Made by a program: the position numbers and the translations under genes
Part shown: piece by piece, positions 37,115 through 44,237 of the stretch
Numbering within the stretch: the stretch's first letter is position 1
Layout of the letters: every line of letters begins with the position of its first letter
Assembly (NCBI GenBank): GCA_000474255.1
Contig: BATO01000054.1
Coordinates: 1 to 44,237, forward strand
Length of the DNA: 44,237 bases
Direction of reading: 5' to 3'
From: Aquipseudomonas alcaligenes MRY13-0052
Lineage (GTDB): Bacteria; Pseudomonadota; Gammaproteobacteria; Pseudomonadales; Pseudomonadaceae
The notes under the pieces: model-generated
The model's database searches: none
What the model saw: only the letters and a program-made list of their open reading frames with translations
Told to the model about the DNA's origin: nothing

Positions 37115-38194
37115 TCAGTTGCCGCTGGCCTCGGCGAGGCCGGTTGCGGCGTCGCCGTCCAAGGCGGGCACCTGCCACTGGTAGCCCGGCGTCGGCACGC
37201 GGAAGTTGTCGGCCTCGACGTTCCAGTCCGCCAGCGCCTTGGCCAGGTCCTTGGGCGGGGTGTACTGGCCTTCATCGGTGAGGTTGAAGGTGCCGAAGTG
37301 GATGGCCAGGCTGTTGCGCGAATCCAGCTGCTTGTGGGCCTGCACGGCATCGTCCGGGTTCATGTGGTTGTCGCGCATGAACCAGCGTGGCGCATAGGCG
37401 CCGATGGGCAGGGCGGCGAAGCGCATGGGCCCGAAGCGCTCGTGGATCAGGCGGAACTCCGGCCCCAGCCCGGTATCGCCGGGGAACAGCAGCGGGCCGT
37501 CCGGCGAGGTGACCACGAAGCCCATCCACAGGGTCCGGTTGGTGTCGCCGCGGGTGCGCGCCGACCAGTGCTGCACCGGCACCGAGTGCAGGGTGAGTTC
37601 GTCGTTCAGCGGCAGCTCCTGCCACCAGTCCAGCTCCACCACGCGGGCGAAACCGGTCTCGCGGATCAGCGGGCCGTTGCCCAGCCCGGTGGCCACGGTG
37701 GCCAGGGGGAAGCGCTCGGCCAGGCCACGCAGGCTTTCCAGGTCCAGGTGGTCGTAATGGTTGTGGCTGACCAGGATCAGGTCGATGGGCGGTAGCTGGT
37801 TGAGGCTCAGGCCCGGCTGCTGATGGCGGCGCGGGCCGATGAAGCTGAAGGGGCTGACGCGCTGGGACCACACAGGGTCGGTGACGATGTTCAGGCCGCG
37901 GTGCTGGATCAGCACGGTGGCGTGGTTGATGTAGGTGATGCGCAGCTCGTCGCCCTGCACCCGCTCGACGACCTCGGGGGCGGCGACGGCGGGCTCTTCC
38001 ACCCAGGGCGCCTGCTTCTCGCGGTTGAACTGCCACTTCAGCACCGACCACAGGTCCTTGTGCGGCTTGGGTTCGATGTTGTGGAAACGCTGGCCGTCGA
38101 AGTGGTCCGAGGTCGGCCCCTGGTAGGGCGTGCCCGCACAGCCGGCCAGGGTCATCAGGCTGATCAGCCAGGTGGGGCGTAACGCACGGGGCAT
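37115..38194 (-). CDS. Metallo-beta-lactamase-fold lipoprotein (NAPE-PLD/UlaG-like)
   Basis: The 359-residue precursor has a lipoprotein signal (LISLMTLAGC, Cys19). Its metallo-hydrolase domain carries the HxHxDH metal site at His144, His146, Asp148 and His149 (LVSHNHYDHLD), then FPGDTGLG and a late IHFGTFNLTDE histidine. Overall it resembles N-acyl-phosphatidylethanolamine phospholipase D relatives, so a lipid phosphodiester substrate in the envelope is plausible but not shown. GAGG precedes the ATG. It is divergent from the pseudouridine synthase gene. Confidence 0.88.
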   Translation of the reverse strand: MPRALRPTWLISLMTLAGCAGTPYQGPTSDHFDGQRFHNIEPKPHKDLWSVLKWQFNREKQAPWVEEPAVAAPEVVERVQGDELRITYINHATVLIQHRGLNIVTDPVWSQRVSPFSFIGPRRHQQPGLSLNQLPPIDLILVSHNHYDHLDLESLRGLAERFPLATVATGLGNGPLIRETGFARVVELDWWQELPLNDELTLHSVPVQHWSARTRGDTNRTLWMGFVVTSPDGPLLFPGDTGLGPEFRLIHERFGPMRFAALPIGAYAPRWFMRDNHMNPDDAVQAHKQLDSRNSLAIHFGTFNLTDEGQYTPPKDLAKALADWNVEADNFRVPTPGYQWQVPALDGDAATGLAEASGN

Positions 38195-38277
38195 GGTGGT
38201 CCTCGCTCTTGCGGTGGTGGGGCGCTCAACCTAGCATGCGCTTCCGATACCCTGTCCACTGCCGCTCGTAACCAGCC

Positions 38278-38916
38278 ATGTCGTCCCGCCCGCCGCGCTC
38301 TCCACGCCCTTCTTCCCGCCGCCCCCAGCCTGCCGCTCCTCGCCGCGTGGCCAAGGCGCCGCCGGCCGAACCGCGCCTGGTGCTGTTCAACAAGCCGTTC
38401 GACGTGCTCACCCAGTTCAGCGATGGGGAAGGGCGCGCCACCCTCAAGGATTTCATCGACATCCCCGGCATCTACCCCGCGGGGCGTCTCGACCGTGACA
38501 GTGAGGGCCTGCTGCTGCTGACCAATGACGGCCGCTTGCAGTCGCGCATCGCCGATCCCAAGCACAAGCTGGCCAAGACCTACTGGGTGCAGGTGGAAGG
38601 GGAGCCCAACGAAGAACAGCTGCAGCGCCTGCGTGACGGCGTCGAACTCAACGACGGCCCGACCCTGCCGGCCGAGGCGCGCCTGCTGGAGGCGCCGCAA
38701 CTGTGGGAACGCGACCCGCCCGTGCGCTTCCGCAAGAGCGTACCCACGGCCTGGCTGGAACTGGTGATCCGCGAGGGGCGCAACCGCCAGGTGCGGCGCA
38801 TGACGGCCGCCGTCGGCCTGCCGACCCTGCGCCTGGTGCGCGTGCGCATCGGCCCCTTCGCCCTGGACGGGCTGGGGCTCGGTCAGTGGAAGGACGTGCC
38901 GGCGCGTCTGGACTGA
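38278..38916 (+). CDS. rluE: Pseudouridine synthase, RluE-like
   Basis: RluE makes pseudouridine 2457 in 23S rRNA. The 212-residue protein has a basic, Pro/Arg-rich N-terminal tail (residues 1-31), then the RsuA/RluE-type catalytic domain with [13 protein letters not shown], the catalytic aspartate in [18 protein letters not shown], and [16 protein letters not shown]. It lacks an N-terminal S4 domain, as RluE does. No clear ribosome site precedes the ATG. The tail is longer than needed for catalysis and probably binds RNA. Confidence 0.9.
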   Translation: MSSRPPRSPRPSSRRPQPAAPRRVAKAPPAEPRLVLFNKPFDVLTQFSDGEGRATLKDFIDIPGIYPAGRLDRDSEGLLLLTNDGRLQSRIADPKHKLAKTYWVQVEGEPNEEQLQRLRDGVELNDGPTLPAEARLLEAPQLWERDPPVRFRKSVPTAWLELVIREGRNRQVRRMTAAVGLPTLRLVRVRIGPFALDGLGLGQWKDVPARLD

Positions 38917-38942
38917 GCGCCGGCGGCTGGATCAGGAACTGA

Positions 38943-39335
38943 TCAGTAGAAGGACTTGATCACTTCGATGCCCTTGTTCAGCACCTCGCACCAGGCGCTG
39001 CGTACCTCGGTGCTGTGATCCTTGTCGTGCTCGGCGATGGTCAGCAGCAGCGATTCCACCCACAGGTCGTACATTTCGGGGCGGATGTCGAAGCCCTCGC
39101 GGGAGTGGGTGGCGCCGAGTGCGCGCAACTTGGTGTCGGGCATGCCGCGGGCGAACATCACCAGGTTGAGGATGCCCTGGCGCAGCAGCGCCTTCTGCGC
39201 CGGCATATCGGTCTCGGTGAACTTGGCGCGGATCTGCGGCGAGCTGTCGAGAAAGCGGCGATAGAAGGCATCGAAGAAATCGGGGTTGGCACAGCAGCGT
39301 CCATAGCTCTGCATGACGCGATCAGTGGCGTTCAT
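38943..39335 (-). CDS. Globin family protein
   Basis: The 130-residue protein matches the bacterial single-domain globin group: MQSYGRCCANPDFFDAFYRRFLDSSPQIRAKF, a central NLVMFARGMPD, and the expected proximal histidine region near ATHSREGFDIRPEMYDLWVESLL. Haem binding and oxygen or nitric-oxide handling are expected from the fold; no partner enzyme is nearby. GGAG lies at a good distance from the ATG. It follows the DUF2788 gene in the same direction but a terminator-like structure separates them. Confidence 0.85.
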   Translation of the reverse strand: MNATDRVMQSYGRCCANPDFFDAFYRRFLDSSPQIRAKFTETDMPAQKALLRQGILNLVMFARGMPDTKLRALGATHSREGFDIRPEMYDLWVESLLLTIAEHDKDHSTEVRSAWCEVLNKGIEVIKSFY

Positions 39336-39350
39336 GTTGTCTCCAGGCAG

Positions 39351-39400
39351 AAAAAACGAAGCCGCCCACGCAGGCGACCTTGCCTGTGCGGGGAGCGCGG
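39351..39400 (-). terminator. Possible terminator between DUF2788 gene and globin gene
   Basis: On the minus strand an imperfect hairpin (CGCACAGGC with GCCTGCG) is followed after about a dozen bases by a T6 run (39351-39356). Spacing is longer than ideal, so termination may be partial. Confidence 0.45.
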
Positions 39401-39410
39401 GGGAGGTTTT

Positions 39411-39614
39411 TTACATGCCTTCGAGGCCGCCGATCACCAGGGATTTGATGACGAAGCCGAGCACACCGAGACCCAGGGCGAGGAACAGGATGAAGGTGCC
39501 GAAGCGACCGGCCTTGGACTTCTTCGCGAGGTCCCAGACGATGAACGCCATGAACAGCACGAGACCGGCGATCATCGCGGTCATCATCCACTCTTCGAAT
39601 TTCTCGGGGCTCAT
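39411..39614 (-). CDS. DUF2788 small membrane protein
   Basis: The 67-residue protein has two membrane segments (about 11-28 and 40-60) around a basic cytoplasmic-type loop (WDLAKKSKAGRFGTF). It matches the DUF2788 family, which has no known role. ATG 39614 is chosen because AGAGG lies six bases upstream; TTG 39620 would place the start too close to it. Confidence 0.85.
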   Translation of the reverse strand: MSPEKFEEWMMTAMIAGLVLFMAFIVWDLAKKSKAGRFGTFILFLALGLGVLGFVIKSLVIGGLEGM

Positions 39615-39802
39615 TCTCAACCTCTAGCAGCGAAACGAATCAGACCCGGCGCGGGAATGCGCCGGGCAGTGATGCCGTGAGGGCGGGGGCTGCGGTTGTT
39701 GTTCTGCGAGCCTGGGGCTCTTATTGGCGAAACCACGCGGGGCACAGCAAAGGCGCGGCGATTATACGCCGCGCTCCGGTGCCCGCCAGTACCACCTACG
39801 TA

Positions 39803-40282
39803 TTAGCCGCGCAGGTGGGTCAGCGGCAGCTCCGTGGTGCTCAGCACCTGGTTGAGCACGAAGCTCGAACGCACGCTGGTAACGCCTTCGATGCGGGTCA
39901 GCTGGCCCAGCAGGAACTGCTGGTAATGGTCCATGTCCGGCACCACCACCTTGAGCTGGTAGTCCGCCTCCATGCCGGTCACCAGGCAGCACTCCAGCAC
40001 CTCCGGGCACTGGCCGATCACCGACTGGAAGTGCTCGAAGCGCTCCGGGGTGTGGCGGTCCATACCGATCAGCACATAGGCGGTCAGGCTCAGCCCCAGC
40101 TTCTTGCGGTCGAGCAGGGCCACCTGGCGCACGATGTAGCCGTCGTCCTCCAACTGCTTCACCCGCCGCGAGCAGGGCGAGGGCGACAGGCCGATGCGCT
40201 CGGCCAGCTCCTGGTTGGAGATGCGCGCATCGCGCTGCAGTTCGGCGAGGATCTTCAGGTCGTAGCGGTCGAGTTTTTCCAT
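39803..40282 (-). CDS. Lrp/AsnC family transcriptional regulator
   Basis: The 159-residue protein has an N-terminal winged helix-turn-helix (MEKLDRYDLKILAELQRDAR, ISNQELAERIGLSPSPCSRR). The C-terminal RAM domain (YVLIGMDRHTPERFEHF, CCLVTGMEADYQLKVVV) binds amino acids in the family. It resembles Lrp-like feast/famine regulators; the effector is unknown. ATG 40282 is the conserved start. Its upstream region holds repeated GCAATC motifs, candidate sites for self-regulation, and faces a gene-free stretch with a plus-strand terminator. Confidence 0.92.
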   Translation of the reverse strand: MEKLDRYDLKILAELQRDARISNQELAERIGLSPSPCSRRVKQLEDDGYIVRQVALLDRKKLGLSLTAYVLIGMDRHTPERFEHFQSVIGQCPEVLECCLVTGMEADYQLKVVVPDMDHYQQFLLGQLTRIEGVTSVRSSFVLNQVLSTTELPLTHLRG

Positions 40283-40304
40283 CTGTGCACCCAGATTCCA
40301 TGTG

Positions 40305-40375
40305 GATTGCCAGGAATGATGCGTGATTAGTGAAAAATTGCGCAAGTGGCAATCTGTAGAGCAATCTTTGCAATC
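40305..40375. promoter_or_regulatory. GCAATC repeats upstream of the Lrp gene
   Basis: GCAATC occurs at 40349-40354, 40361-40366 and 40370-40375, and its complement GATTGC at 40305-40310, all within an AT-rich stretch. Lrp proteins often bind arrays of short degenerate sites, so this may be the regulator's own control region. Confidence 0.4.
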
Positions 40376-40442
40376 ATCTGTCGTGCCCGGCAGCTTAAGA
40401 TTCTTCTCAGTTTCACGGCCCGGACAGCATGTCCACCCGACC

Positions 40443-40601
40443 CGCCCAATCAGGCGCGTCGGCGCCGCCGAACCCACCGGTTCGAGTCGGCCCCCGGGTC
40501 CGCGCTGCCCAATCAGGCAGGCGATGAAAGCGGCGACACAATTGCCAGCACAGGACAGATTCCCCAAAGGGGGGCCCGAAATAGGGGCCCCCCTTTTTTA
40601 T
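40443..40601 (+). ncRNA. Candidate structured small RNA
   Basis: Two hairpins, at 40443-40456 and 40505-40520, share the 12-base sequence GCCCAATCAGGC and the same CAATCA loop. Their outer stem pairs differ in a compensating way (C-G in one, CT/AG in the other). A strong intrinsic terminator follows at 40566-40601. No coding frame or ribosome site fits. The promoter is uncertain; TAAGAT at 40396-40401 is a possible -10 box. I do not recognise it as a named RNA. Confidence 0.35.
40566..40601 (+). terminator. Strong intrinsic terminator, plus strand
   Basis: AAAGGGGGGCCC and GGGCCCCCCTTT form a 12-bp stem followed by a T run (six T in total), then ATTG. Read on the minus strand only three T follow, so it points to a plus-strand transcript although no plus-strand gene lies upstream. 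Confidence 0.88.
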
Positions 40602-40635
40602 TGCCCGCGAGAAACCTGATGCACAGGCCCGATCC

Positions 40636-40679
40636 GTAGGATGGGTCGGGCGGCGTTCCGCGAGCTCGGCGAAACCCAT
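40636..40679 (+). repeat. REP-like half element
   Basis: Forty of 44 bases match the left half of the REP pair at 24912-24955, including the GTAG start, the CGGGCGGCGTTCCGCGAGC centre and the ACCCAT end. The matching inverted right half is absent here, so it is a single copy. Confidence 0.8.
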
Positions 40680-40719
40680 CGAGACCGAGCGCGGATCAGC
40701 ATGGTGTTTGCGAGAGGCC

Positions 40720-41139
40720 TTAGACGAGGCCGGCCAGGCGCAGCAGCCACCAGGCCAGCACCGCCAGCTGCACGAAGAAGCCGGCGAAGCGCAGCCAGAC
40801 GAACAGCGCGCTGGTGCTGATCAGGTGGACGACGCTTTGGAAGATGCGCGCGCCCAGCAGCACCAGGGCCAGCGGGTCGGTGATGGCGGTTTGCGCGGTG
40901 GCCAGGGCGAACAGCAGTACCGCCGCCTGCATCGGCAGGTTTTCCAGGCAGTTGGCGTGGGCGCGCACCAGGCGCTGGCCGAGTGCGCCGGGCGTGTTGC
41001 TGCCATCGGGGGCGAAGGCGTTGACCTTCATCCGCCCGCCGAGCACCAGCAGGCCGCGCTGATTTACCAGTAAAAAGACCAGCAGAAGGCTCCAGGCGAC
41101 CAGGCCGAGCAAGGCGATGGCAGTGGGGGATTGCGACAT
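40720..41139 (-). CDS. MAPEG family membrane protein
   Basis: The 139-residue protein has four membrane segments and the MAPEG signature RAHANCLENLPMQAAVLLFALA. MAPEG proteins include microsomal glutathione transferases and leukotriene-type synthases; bacterial members are mostly uncharacterised, and glutathione-dependent detoxification is only a guess. GAGGAG precedes the ATG. Its promoter region contains a palindrome that overlaps the -10 box. Confidence 0.88.
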   Translation of the reverse strand: MSQSPTAIALLGLVAWSLLLVFLLVNQRGLLVLGGRMKVNAFAPDGSNTPGALGQRLVRAHANCLENLPMQAAVLLFALATAQTAITDPLALVLLGARIFQSVVHLISTSALFVWLRFAGFFVQLAVLAWWLLRLAGLV

Positions 41140-41182
41140 GGGAAAGGCTCCTCGAATTGTTGTTGTGGGATGACGCGCGGCG

Positions 41183-41202
41183 AATATAGAGCAAAAGCTC
41201 TA
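41183..41202 (-). promoter_or_regulatory. MAPEG gene promoter and overlapping palindrome
   Basis: On the minus strand a TATATT -10 box (41188-41183) is overlapped by the perfect palindrome TAGAGC-AAAA-GCTCTA (41187-41202). A repressor bound here would block RNA polymerase. The regulator is not identified. Confidence 0.5.
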
Positions 41203-41250
41203 AATCTGCGAAGCCAACCAACAATGGGGAGGAATACCGGGAGGGCAGTC

Positions 41251-42144
41251 TTAGTTGCGGGCGGCCTGGACCACCTCGATGGGGTCGGCGTGCACCAGCA
41301 CCTCGGCCCGTGGGTAGGCCGCGATGATAGCCTGTTCCACCCGCTCGCACAGCGCATGGGCCTGGGACAGCGGCAGCTCGCCCGGCAGCTCCAGGTGCAG
41401 TTGCACATACCAGTGGCTGCCGGAAATGCGCGTGCGCAGGTCGTGGGCGCCCAGCACGCCGGGCACCGCGCAGGCAAGCTGGTGCATGCGCTCGCCCACT
41501 TCTGCGGAGACTTCCTCGTCCATCAGCACTGCCACCGATTCCCGGGCGATGCTGATGGCGCTCCAGAGGATGTAGGCGGCAATGCCCAGGCCGAAGAGGC
41601 CGTCCACCCGGTCCCAGCCCTGGCTGGCCAGCGCCAGGGCGATGAGGATGCTGGTGTTGAGCAGCAGGTCCGAGCGGTAGTGCAGGGAATCGGCCCGCAC
41701 CGCGGTGGAGTGGGTGACCTGCACCACATGGCGCTGGAAGGCCAGCAGGGCGAGGGTCAGTACCAGGGACAGCACCATCACCGCCATGCCCAGGCCCTGG
41801 CTGCCCAGGGGCTCCGGCTGGCGCAGGTGCTCGACGGCCTGCACGCCCACCAGCACGGCGCTGGCGGCGATGAACATGGCCTGGGCCAGCCCGGCGAGGG
41901 ATTCCGCCTTGCCGTGGCCGAAGCGGTGGTCATCGTCCGCCGGCTTCAGGGCGAAGCGCACGGCCAGCAGGTTGAGCAGGGAGGCGGCGCTGTCCAGCAG
42001 CGAGTCGGTCAGGCCTGCGAGCAGGCTGACCGAGCCGCTCAGCCACCAGGCGACTGCCTTGGCCAGCACCAGGGTCAGGGCGACACTCAGCGAGGCGCTG
42101 GTGGCCAGGCGTAACAGGCGTGCGTGCTGCGCTGAAGTGCTCAT
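41251..42144 (-). CDS. fieF: Cation diffusion facilitator (FieF-like)
   Basis: FieF-type proteins export divalent metals (iron, zinc or cadmium) from the cytoplasm by proton exchange. The 297-residue protein has six membrane segments, the metal-site motifs LTDSLLDSAAS and RADSLHYRSDLLLN, the DDDHRFGHGKAE loop, and a C-terminal ferredoxin-like cytoplasmic domain (LRTRISGSHWYVQLHLELPG). ATG 42144 overlaps the DinB-family stop by four bases (ATGA). The true metal cannot be read from sequence. Confidence 0.92.
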   Translation of the reverse strand: MSTSAQHARLLRLATSASLSVALTLVLAKAVAWWLSGSVSLLAGLTDSLLDSAASLLNLLAVRFALKPADDDHRFGHGKAESLAGLAQAMFIAASAVLVGVQAVEHLRQPEPLGSQGLGMAVMVLSLVLTLALLAFQRHVVQVTHSTAVRADSLHYRSDLLLNTSILIALALASQGWDRVDGLFGLGIAAYILWSAISIARESVAVLMDEEVSAEVGERMHQLACAVPGVLGAHDLRTRISGSHWYVQLHLELPGELPLSQAHALCERVEQAIIAAYPRAEVLVHADPIEVVQAARN

Positions 42145-42644
42145 GAACGGCTGGGCTGGTAGTAGATGAAATCCAGCGGCGGGCTTTCCAGGCCCATCGC
42201 CGTCATCGCCGCGGTCACCTGGCCCCGGTGGTGGGTGCCGTGGTTCACCAGGTGGGTGATGATTTCCCCATGGGGGCGGCGGAAGGGCTCGCCCTTCATG
42301 TTCTGGTATTCCAGGGGCGCGGCCAGGGCGTCGTCGTCCTGCCCGGCCAGCCAGGCGCGCCACAGGCCGATGCCTTCGGCCAGCACTGCGGCCAGGGCAG
42401 CGCGGTCCGGCGCGGCCTCGGCGTCCAGTCGTTCGAAGGGGCGGGGCAGGTGCAGCAGGCGGGAGAACCAGATGCGGTCCACCACGGCCAGGTGGTTTAG
42501 GGTGCCGTGGATGGAGCCGAAGAACAGGCCGCGATCGGCCCGGTAGCGGGTTTCGTCGAGGGGCGCGAGGCTCGCCAGCAATTGCCGGTAGGCCCAGCCG
42601 TGGTAGGCCAGGAGCCTGTCGAAATGGTTGGCGAGCGCACGCAT
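42141..42644 (-). CDS. DinB family protein
   Basis: The 167-residue protein is a four-helix-bundle DinB/YfiT-type metal-binding protein, with the histidines expected at the metal site (IHGTLNHLAVVDRIW near the N-terminal third, and VNHGTHHRGQVTAAM). Many relatives are thiol-dependent transferases; the substrate here is unknown. It overlaps the upstream lipoprotein gene by one base (TGATG) and the CDF gene by four, making a three-gene coupled operon. Confidence 0.88.
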   Translation of the reverse strand: MRALANHFDRLLAYHGWAYRQLLASLAPLDETRYRADRGLFFGSIHGTLNHLAVVDRIWFSRLLHLPRPFERLDAEAAPDRAALAAVLAEGIGLWRAWLAGQDDDALAAPLEYQNMKGEPFRRPHGEIITHLVNHGTHHRGQVTAAMTAMGLESPPLDFIYYQPSRS

Positions 42645-43063
42645 CAGGCGGCCGGTTTCAGGCCGTAGGCGGCCAGTTGCTCGAGGCCGCCGCTGTGCTG
42701 GATCAGGCGCGGGTCGTCCAGCGGCAGGTTGCGGCCGGTTTCACGCTCGATGATCGCCTTGAGGCGGGCGTTGTCGATCTTGCCGTCGGTGCCGATGGCG
42801 TCTTTCAGCAGCGCCGGGTCGACCTGGGCGGTCTCGTTGTCCGGCAGGTAGATGGCCCCGGTGGCGAAGTCGACGCCGAAGGCGATCAGGCCGGGGATCA
42901 CATAGAAGAGGATGCCGACGGCGTTGAGGGCGGCGACCACGGGGTCGATCTTGCCTTCGATCTGGCCACGGCGGTCAGGGAAGAACAGCGTGCCGCAAGC
43001 GGTCAGCTGGGTCAGCAGGGCGGCGGCGACGGCGCCACCGATCAAACGGGAAGACATGCGCAT
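42644..43063 (-). CDS. Small lipoprotein of unknown function
   Basis: The 139-residue precursor has a lipobox (LTQLTACG) after an N-terminal hydrophobic segment. A second hydrophobic stretch follows (NAVGILFYVIPGLIAFGVDFATGAIYLP), resembling YceK-type lipoproteins. The C-terminal half is a soluble region rich in Asp and Leu. ATG 43063 has TGGAG six bases upstream. It is the first gene of the lipoprotein-DinB-CDF operon. Confidence 0.78.
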   Translation of the reverse strand: MRMSSRLIGGAVAAALLTQLTACGTLFFPDRRGQIEGKIDPVVAALNAVGILFYVIPGLIAFGVDFATGAIYLPDNETAQVDPALLKDAIGTDGKIDNARLKAIIERETGRNLPLDDPRLIQHSGGLEQLAAYGLKPAA

Positions 43064-43091
43064 ATGCGGCTCCAGGCGAGAAAATGGCGTC

Positions 43092-43100
43092 ACTATACCA
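43092..43100 (-). promoter_or_regulatory. Extended -10 promoter of the lipoprotein operon
   Basis: Minus-strand TGGTATAGT is an extended -10 element (TGn plus TATAGT) about 30 bases before the ATG at 43063. The -35 region (GCGTTT) is weak. Confidence 0.5.
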
Positions 43101-43163
43101 AGGCGTTCATTGCAAAACGCACGGCAGTGTTGAGACCACACGAAAGGGCTGGCAGTTCGCCGC

Positions 43164-43169
43164 TATAAT
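43164..43169 (+). promoter_or_regulatory. -10 box of the hrpB promoter
   Basis: A perfect TATAAT lies 24 bases before the hrpB start codon, within CTATAATCGCC as at proA. No good -35 box is found at 16-18 bases. GTTGGAG just before the ATG serves as ribosome site. Confidence 0.55.
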
Positions 43170-43192
43170 CGCCACCCCGCGTTGGAGCCCCC

Positions 43193-44237
43193 ATGAATCC
43201 GCTACCCATCGATGCCGTCCTGCCCGCCCTGCGCGAGGCCCTTGCGCAGCGCCATGAAGCGGTGCTCGAAGCGCCCCCCGGCGCCGGCAAGACCACCCGC
43301 GTGCCCCTGGCGCTGCTGGGCGAACCCTGGCTCGCCGGGCAGTCCATCCTCATGCTCGAACCCCGCCGCCTGGCTGCCCGGGCCGCCGCCGAGCGCCTGG
43401 CCGACGAGCTGGGCGAGAAGGTCGGCGAGACCGTGGGCTACCGCATCCGCCTGGAGTCGAAGGTCGGCCCGCGCACGCGCATCGAAGTGGTGACCGAAGG
43501 CATCCTCGCCCGCCGCCTGCAGGACGACCCGGCGCTGGAAGGCGTCGGCCTGGTGATCTTCGACGAATTCCATGAGCGCAGCCTCGACGCCGACCTGGCC
43601 CTGGCGCTGACCCTCAACGGCCGCGCGCTGCTGCGTGACGAGCCGCCGCTGAAGGTGCTGCTGATGTCCGCCACCCTGGAGGGCGAGCGCCTTTCCAGCC
43701 TGCTGGACGCGGCGCCCGTGGTGCGCAGCGAGGGGCGCATGTTCCCTGTGGATATCCACTGGGGGCGGCCCTTCCAGGCTGGCGAATACATCGAGCCGCG
43801 GGTGCTGCAGACGGTGCTCCTGGCCCTGGCCGACCAGCCGGGTAGCATCCTCGTGTTCCTCCCCGGCCAGGCCGAGATCCGCCGCGTCGCCGAGCAGCTC
43901 GGCGAACAGCTGCAGGGGCGCAGCGACGTCCTGCTCTGCCCGCTGCACGGCGAGCTCGACCTGGCCGCCCAGCGCGCCGCCATCGAGCCCGCGCCGGCCG
44001 GCACGCGCAAGGTGGTGCTGGCCACCAATATTGCCGAAACCAGCCTGACCATCGACGGCGTGCGCGTGGTGGTGGACGCCGGCCTGGAGCGGGTGCCCTG
44101 TTTCGACCCGGCCAGCGGCATGACCCGCCTAGACACCCAGCGCATCTCCCGCGCCTCCGCCACCCAGCGTGCCGGCCGCGCCGGGCGCCTGGAGCCGGGC
44201 GCCTGCTACCGCCTCTGGTCCGAGGCTCAGCACCAGC
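43193..44237 (+). CDS. hrpB: ATP-dependent helicase HrpB (5' part, cut by window end)
   Basis: The first 348 codons of a DEAH-type helicase are present and open to the window edge. Visible motifs are Walker A APPGAGKT (27-34), EPRRLAARAAAERLA, GYRIRLESK, TEGIL, the Walker B DEFH (124-127, in DEFHERSLDADLAL), SATLEG, and in the second RecA domain FLPGQAEI, ATNIAETSLTIDGV and QRAGRAGR. The DEFH form and early domain order identify HrpB rather than HrpA. Its cellular role in bacteria is poorly defined, with RNA or envelope-related processes proposed. Confidence 0.95.
   Translation, partial: MNPLPIDAVLPALREALAQRHEAVLEAPPGAGKTTRVPLALLGEPWLAGQSILMLEPRRLAARAAAERLADELGEKVGETVGYRIRLESKVGPRTRIEVVTEGILARRLQDDPALEGVGLVIFDEFHERSLDADLALALTLNGRALLRDEPPLKVLLMSATLEGERLSSLLDAAPVVRSEGRMFPVDIHWGRPFQAGEYIEPRVLQTVLLALADQPGSILVFLPGQAEIRRVAEQLGEQLQGRSDVLLCPLHGELDLAAQRAAIEPAPAGTRKVVLATNIAETSLTIDGVRVVVDAGLERVPCFDPASGMTRLDTQRISRASATQRAGRAGRLEPGACYRLWSEAQHQ

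Larger units (their letters stand above)
40283..40719. other. 437-base gene-free region upstream of the Lrp gene
   Basis: No coding frame is supported on either strand. The left 110 bases are AT-rich for this genome and hold GCAATC repeats. The middle holds two hairpins with the same loop, then a strong plus-strand terminator at 40566-40601. The right end holds a REP-like half element. The arrangement suggests a small plus-strand RNA divergent from the Lrp gene. Confidence 0.6.

Noticed and set aside
40476-40490. GGTTCGAGTC resembling a tRNA T-loop in the gene-free region
   Set aside because: The flanking bases give only three stem pairs, and no acceptor, D or anticodon arm can be built around it. 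It is not a tRNA or a clear tRNA remnant.

Overview
The window is a GC-rich (clearly above 60%), gene-dense piece of a Pseudomonas core chromosome. Gene content and order match, from memory, the P. aeruginosa block that runs from proA to hrpB: proA-nadD-rsfS-rlmH-mrdA-rodA-mltB-rlpA-dacA-ybeD-lipB, lipA, a second MltB-type transglycosylase, holA-lptE-leuS, lnt-corC-ybeY-phoH-miaB, hemL-thiE-thiD, ladS, amn, a RluE-type synthase, an Lrp regulator, a cation diffusion facilitator and hrpB. The species cannot be fixed from this alone; a Pseudomonas in or near the aeruginosa group is the best guess. There is no rRNA, complete tRNA, CRISPR array, transposase, integrase or prophage gene.

Left part (0-10.2 kb, plus strand): a long, tightly packed run that starts with proline and NAD synthesis and two ribosome-associated factors (RsfS, RlmH). 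It continues through the cell-elongation and peptidoglycan set (PBP2, RodA, a soluble-type lytic transglycosylase, RlpA, D,D-carboxypeptidase) and ends with the lipoate regulator/transferase pair YbeD-LipB. A bidirectional terminator separates lipB from the convergent lipA. From 10.3 to 17.5 kb the genes are on the minus strand: lipA, a lipoprotein transglycosylase with a peptidoglycan-binding domain, a 50-codon arfA with a hairpin inside its coding sequence, and leuS-lptE-holA. Two plus-strand genes (zinc-ribbon protein, YdcF/ElyC-like) follow. Then comes a minus-strand miaB-phoH-ybeY-corC-lnt block (tRNA, rRNA and envelope functions).

Right part (24.5-44.2 kb): a DUF1820 gene and a Sel1-repeat gene converge on an intergenic region packed with repeats (an inverted REP pair and heptad repeats). 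Next are thiD-thiE-hemL, the divergent hybrid sensor kinase ladS, and a TetR regulator with an acyl-CoA dehydrogenase behind a double-palindrome operator. After these come amn, an unrecognised membrane protein between near-identical terminators, a metallo-beta-lactamase-fold lipoprotein, a pseudouridine synthase, a globin and an Lrp/AsnC regulator. Beyond a gene-free region with a candidate structured RNA lie a MAPEG protein and an overlapping lipoprotein-DinB-CDF transporter operon. The 5' part of hrpB runs off the window end.

I see no obviously new multi-gene system; most of the window is conserved housekeeping sequence. The signals most worth a second look are in non-coding or overlapping structure. 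They are the intragenic arfA hairpin with its LAA-ending C-terminus, the 40.3-40.6 kb structured region, the REP/heptad region at 24.9-25.1 kb, the tetR operator, the A9 tract between the two domains of rlpA, and the recurring GGGCCGC hairpins.
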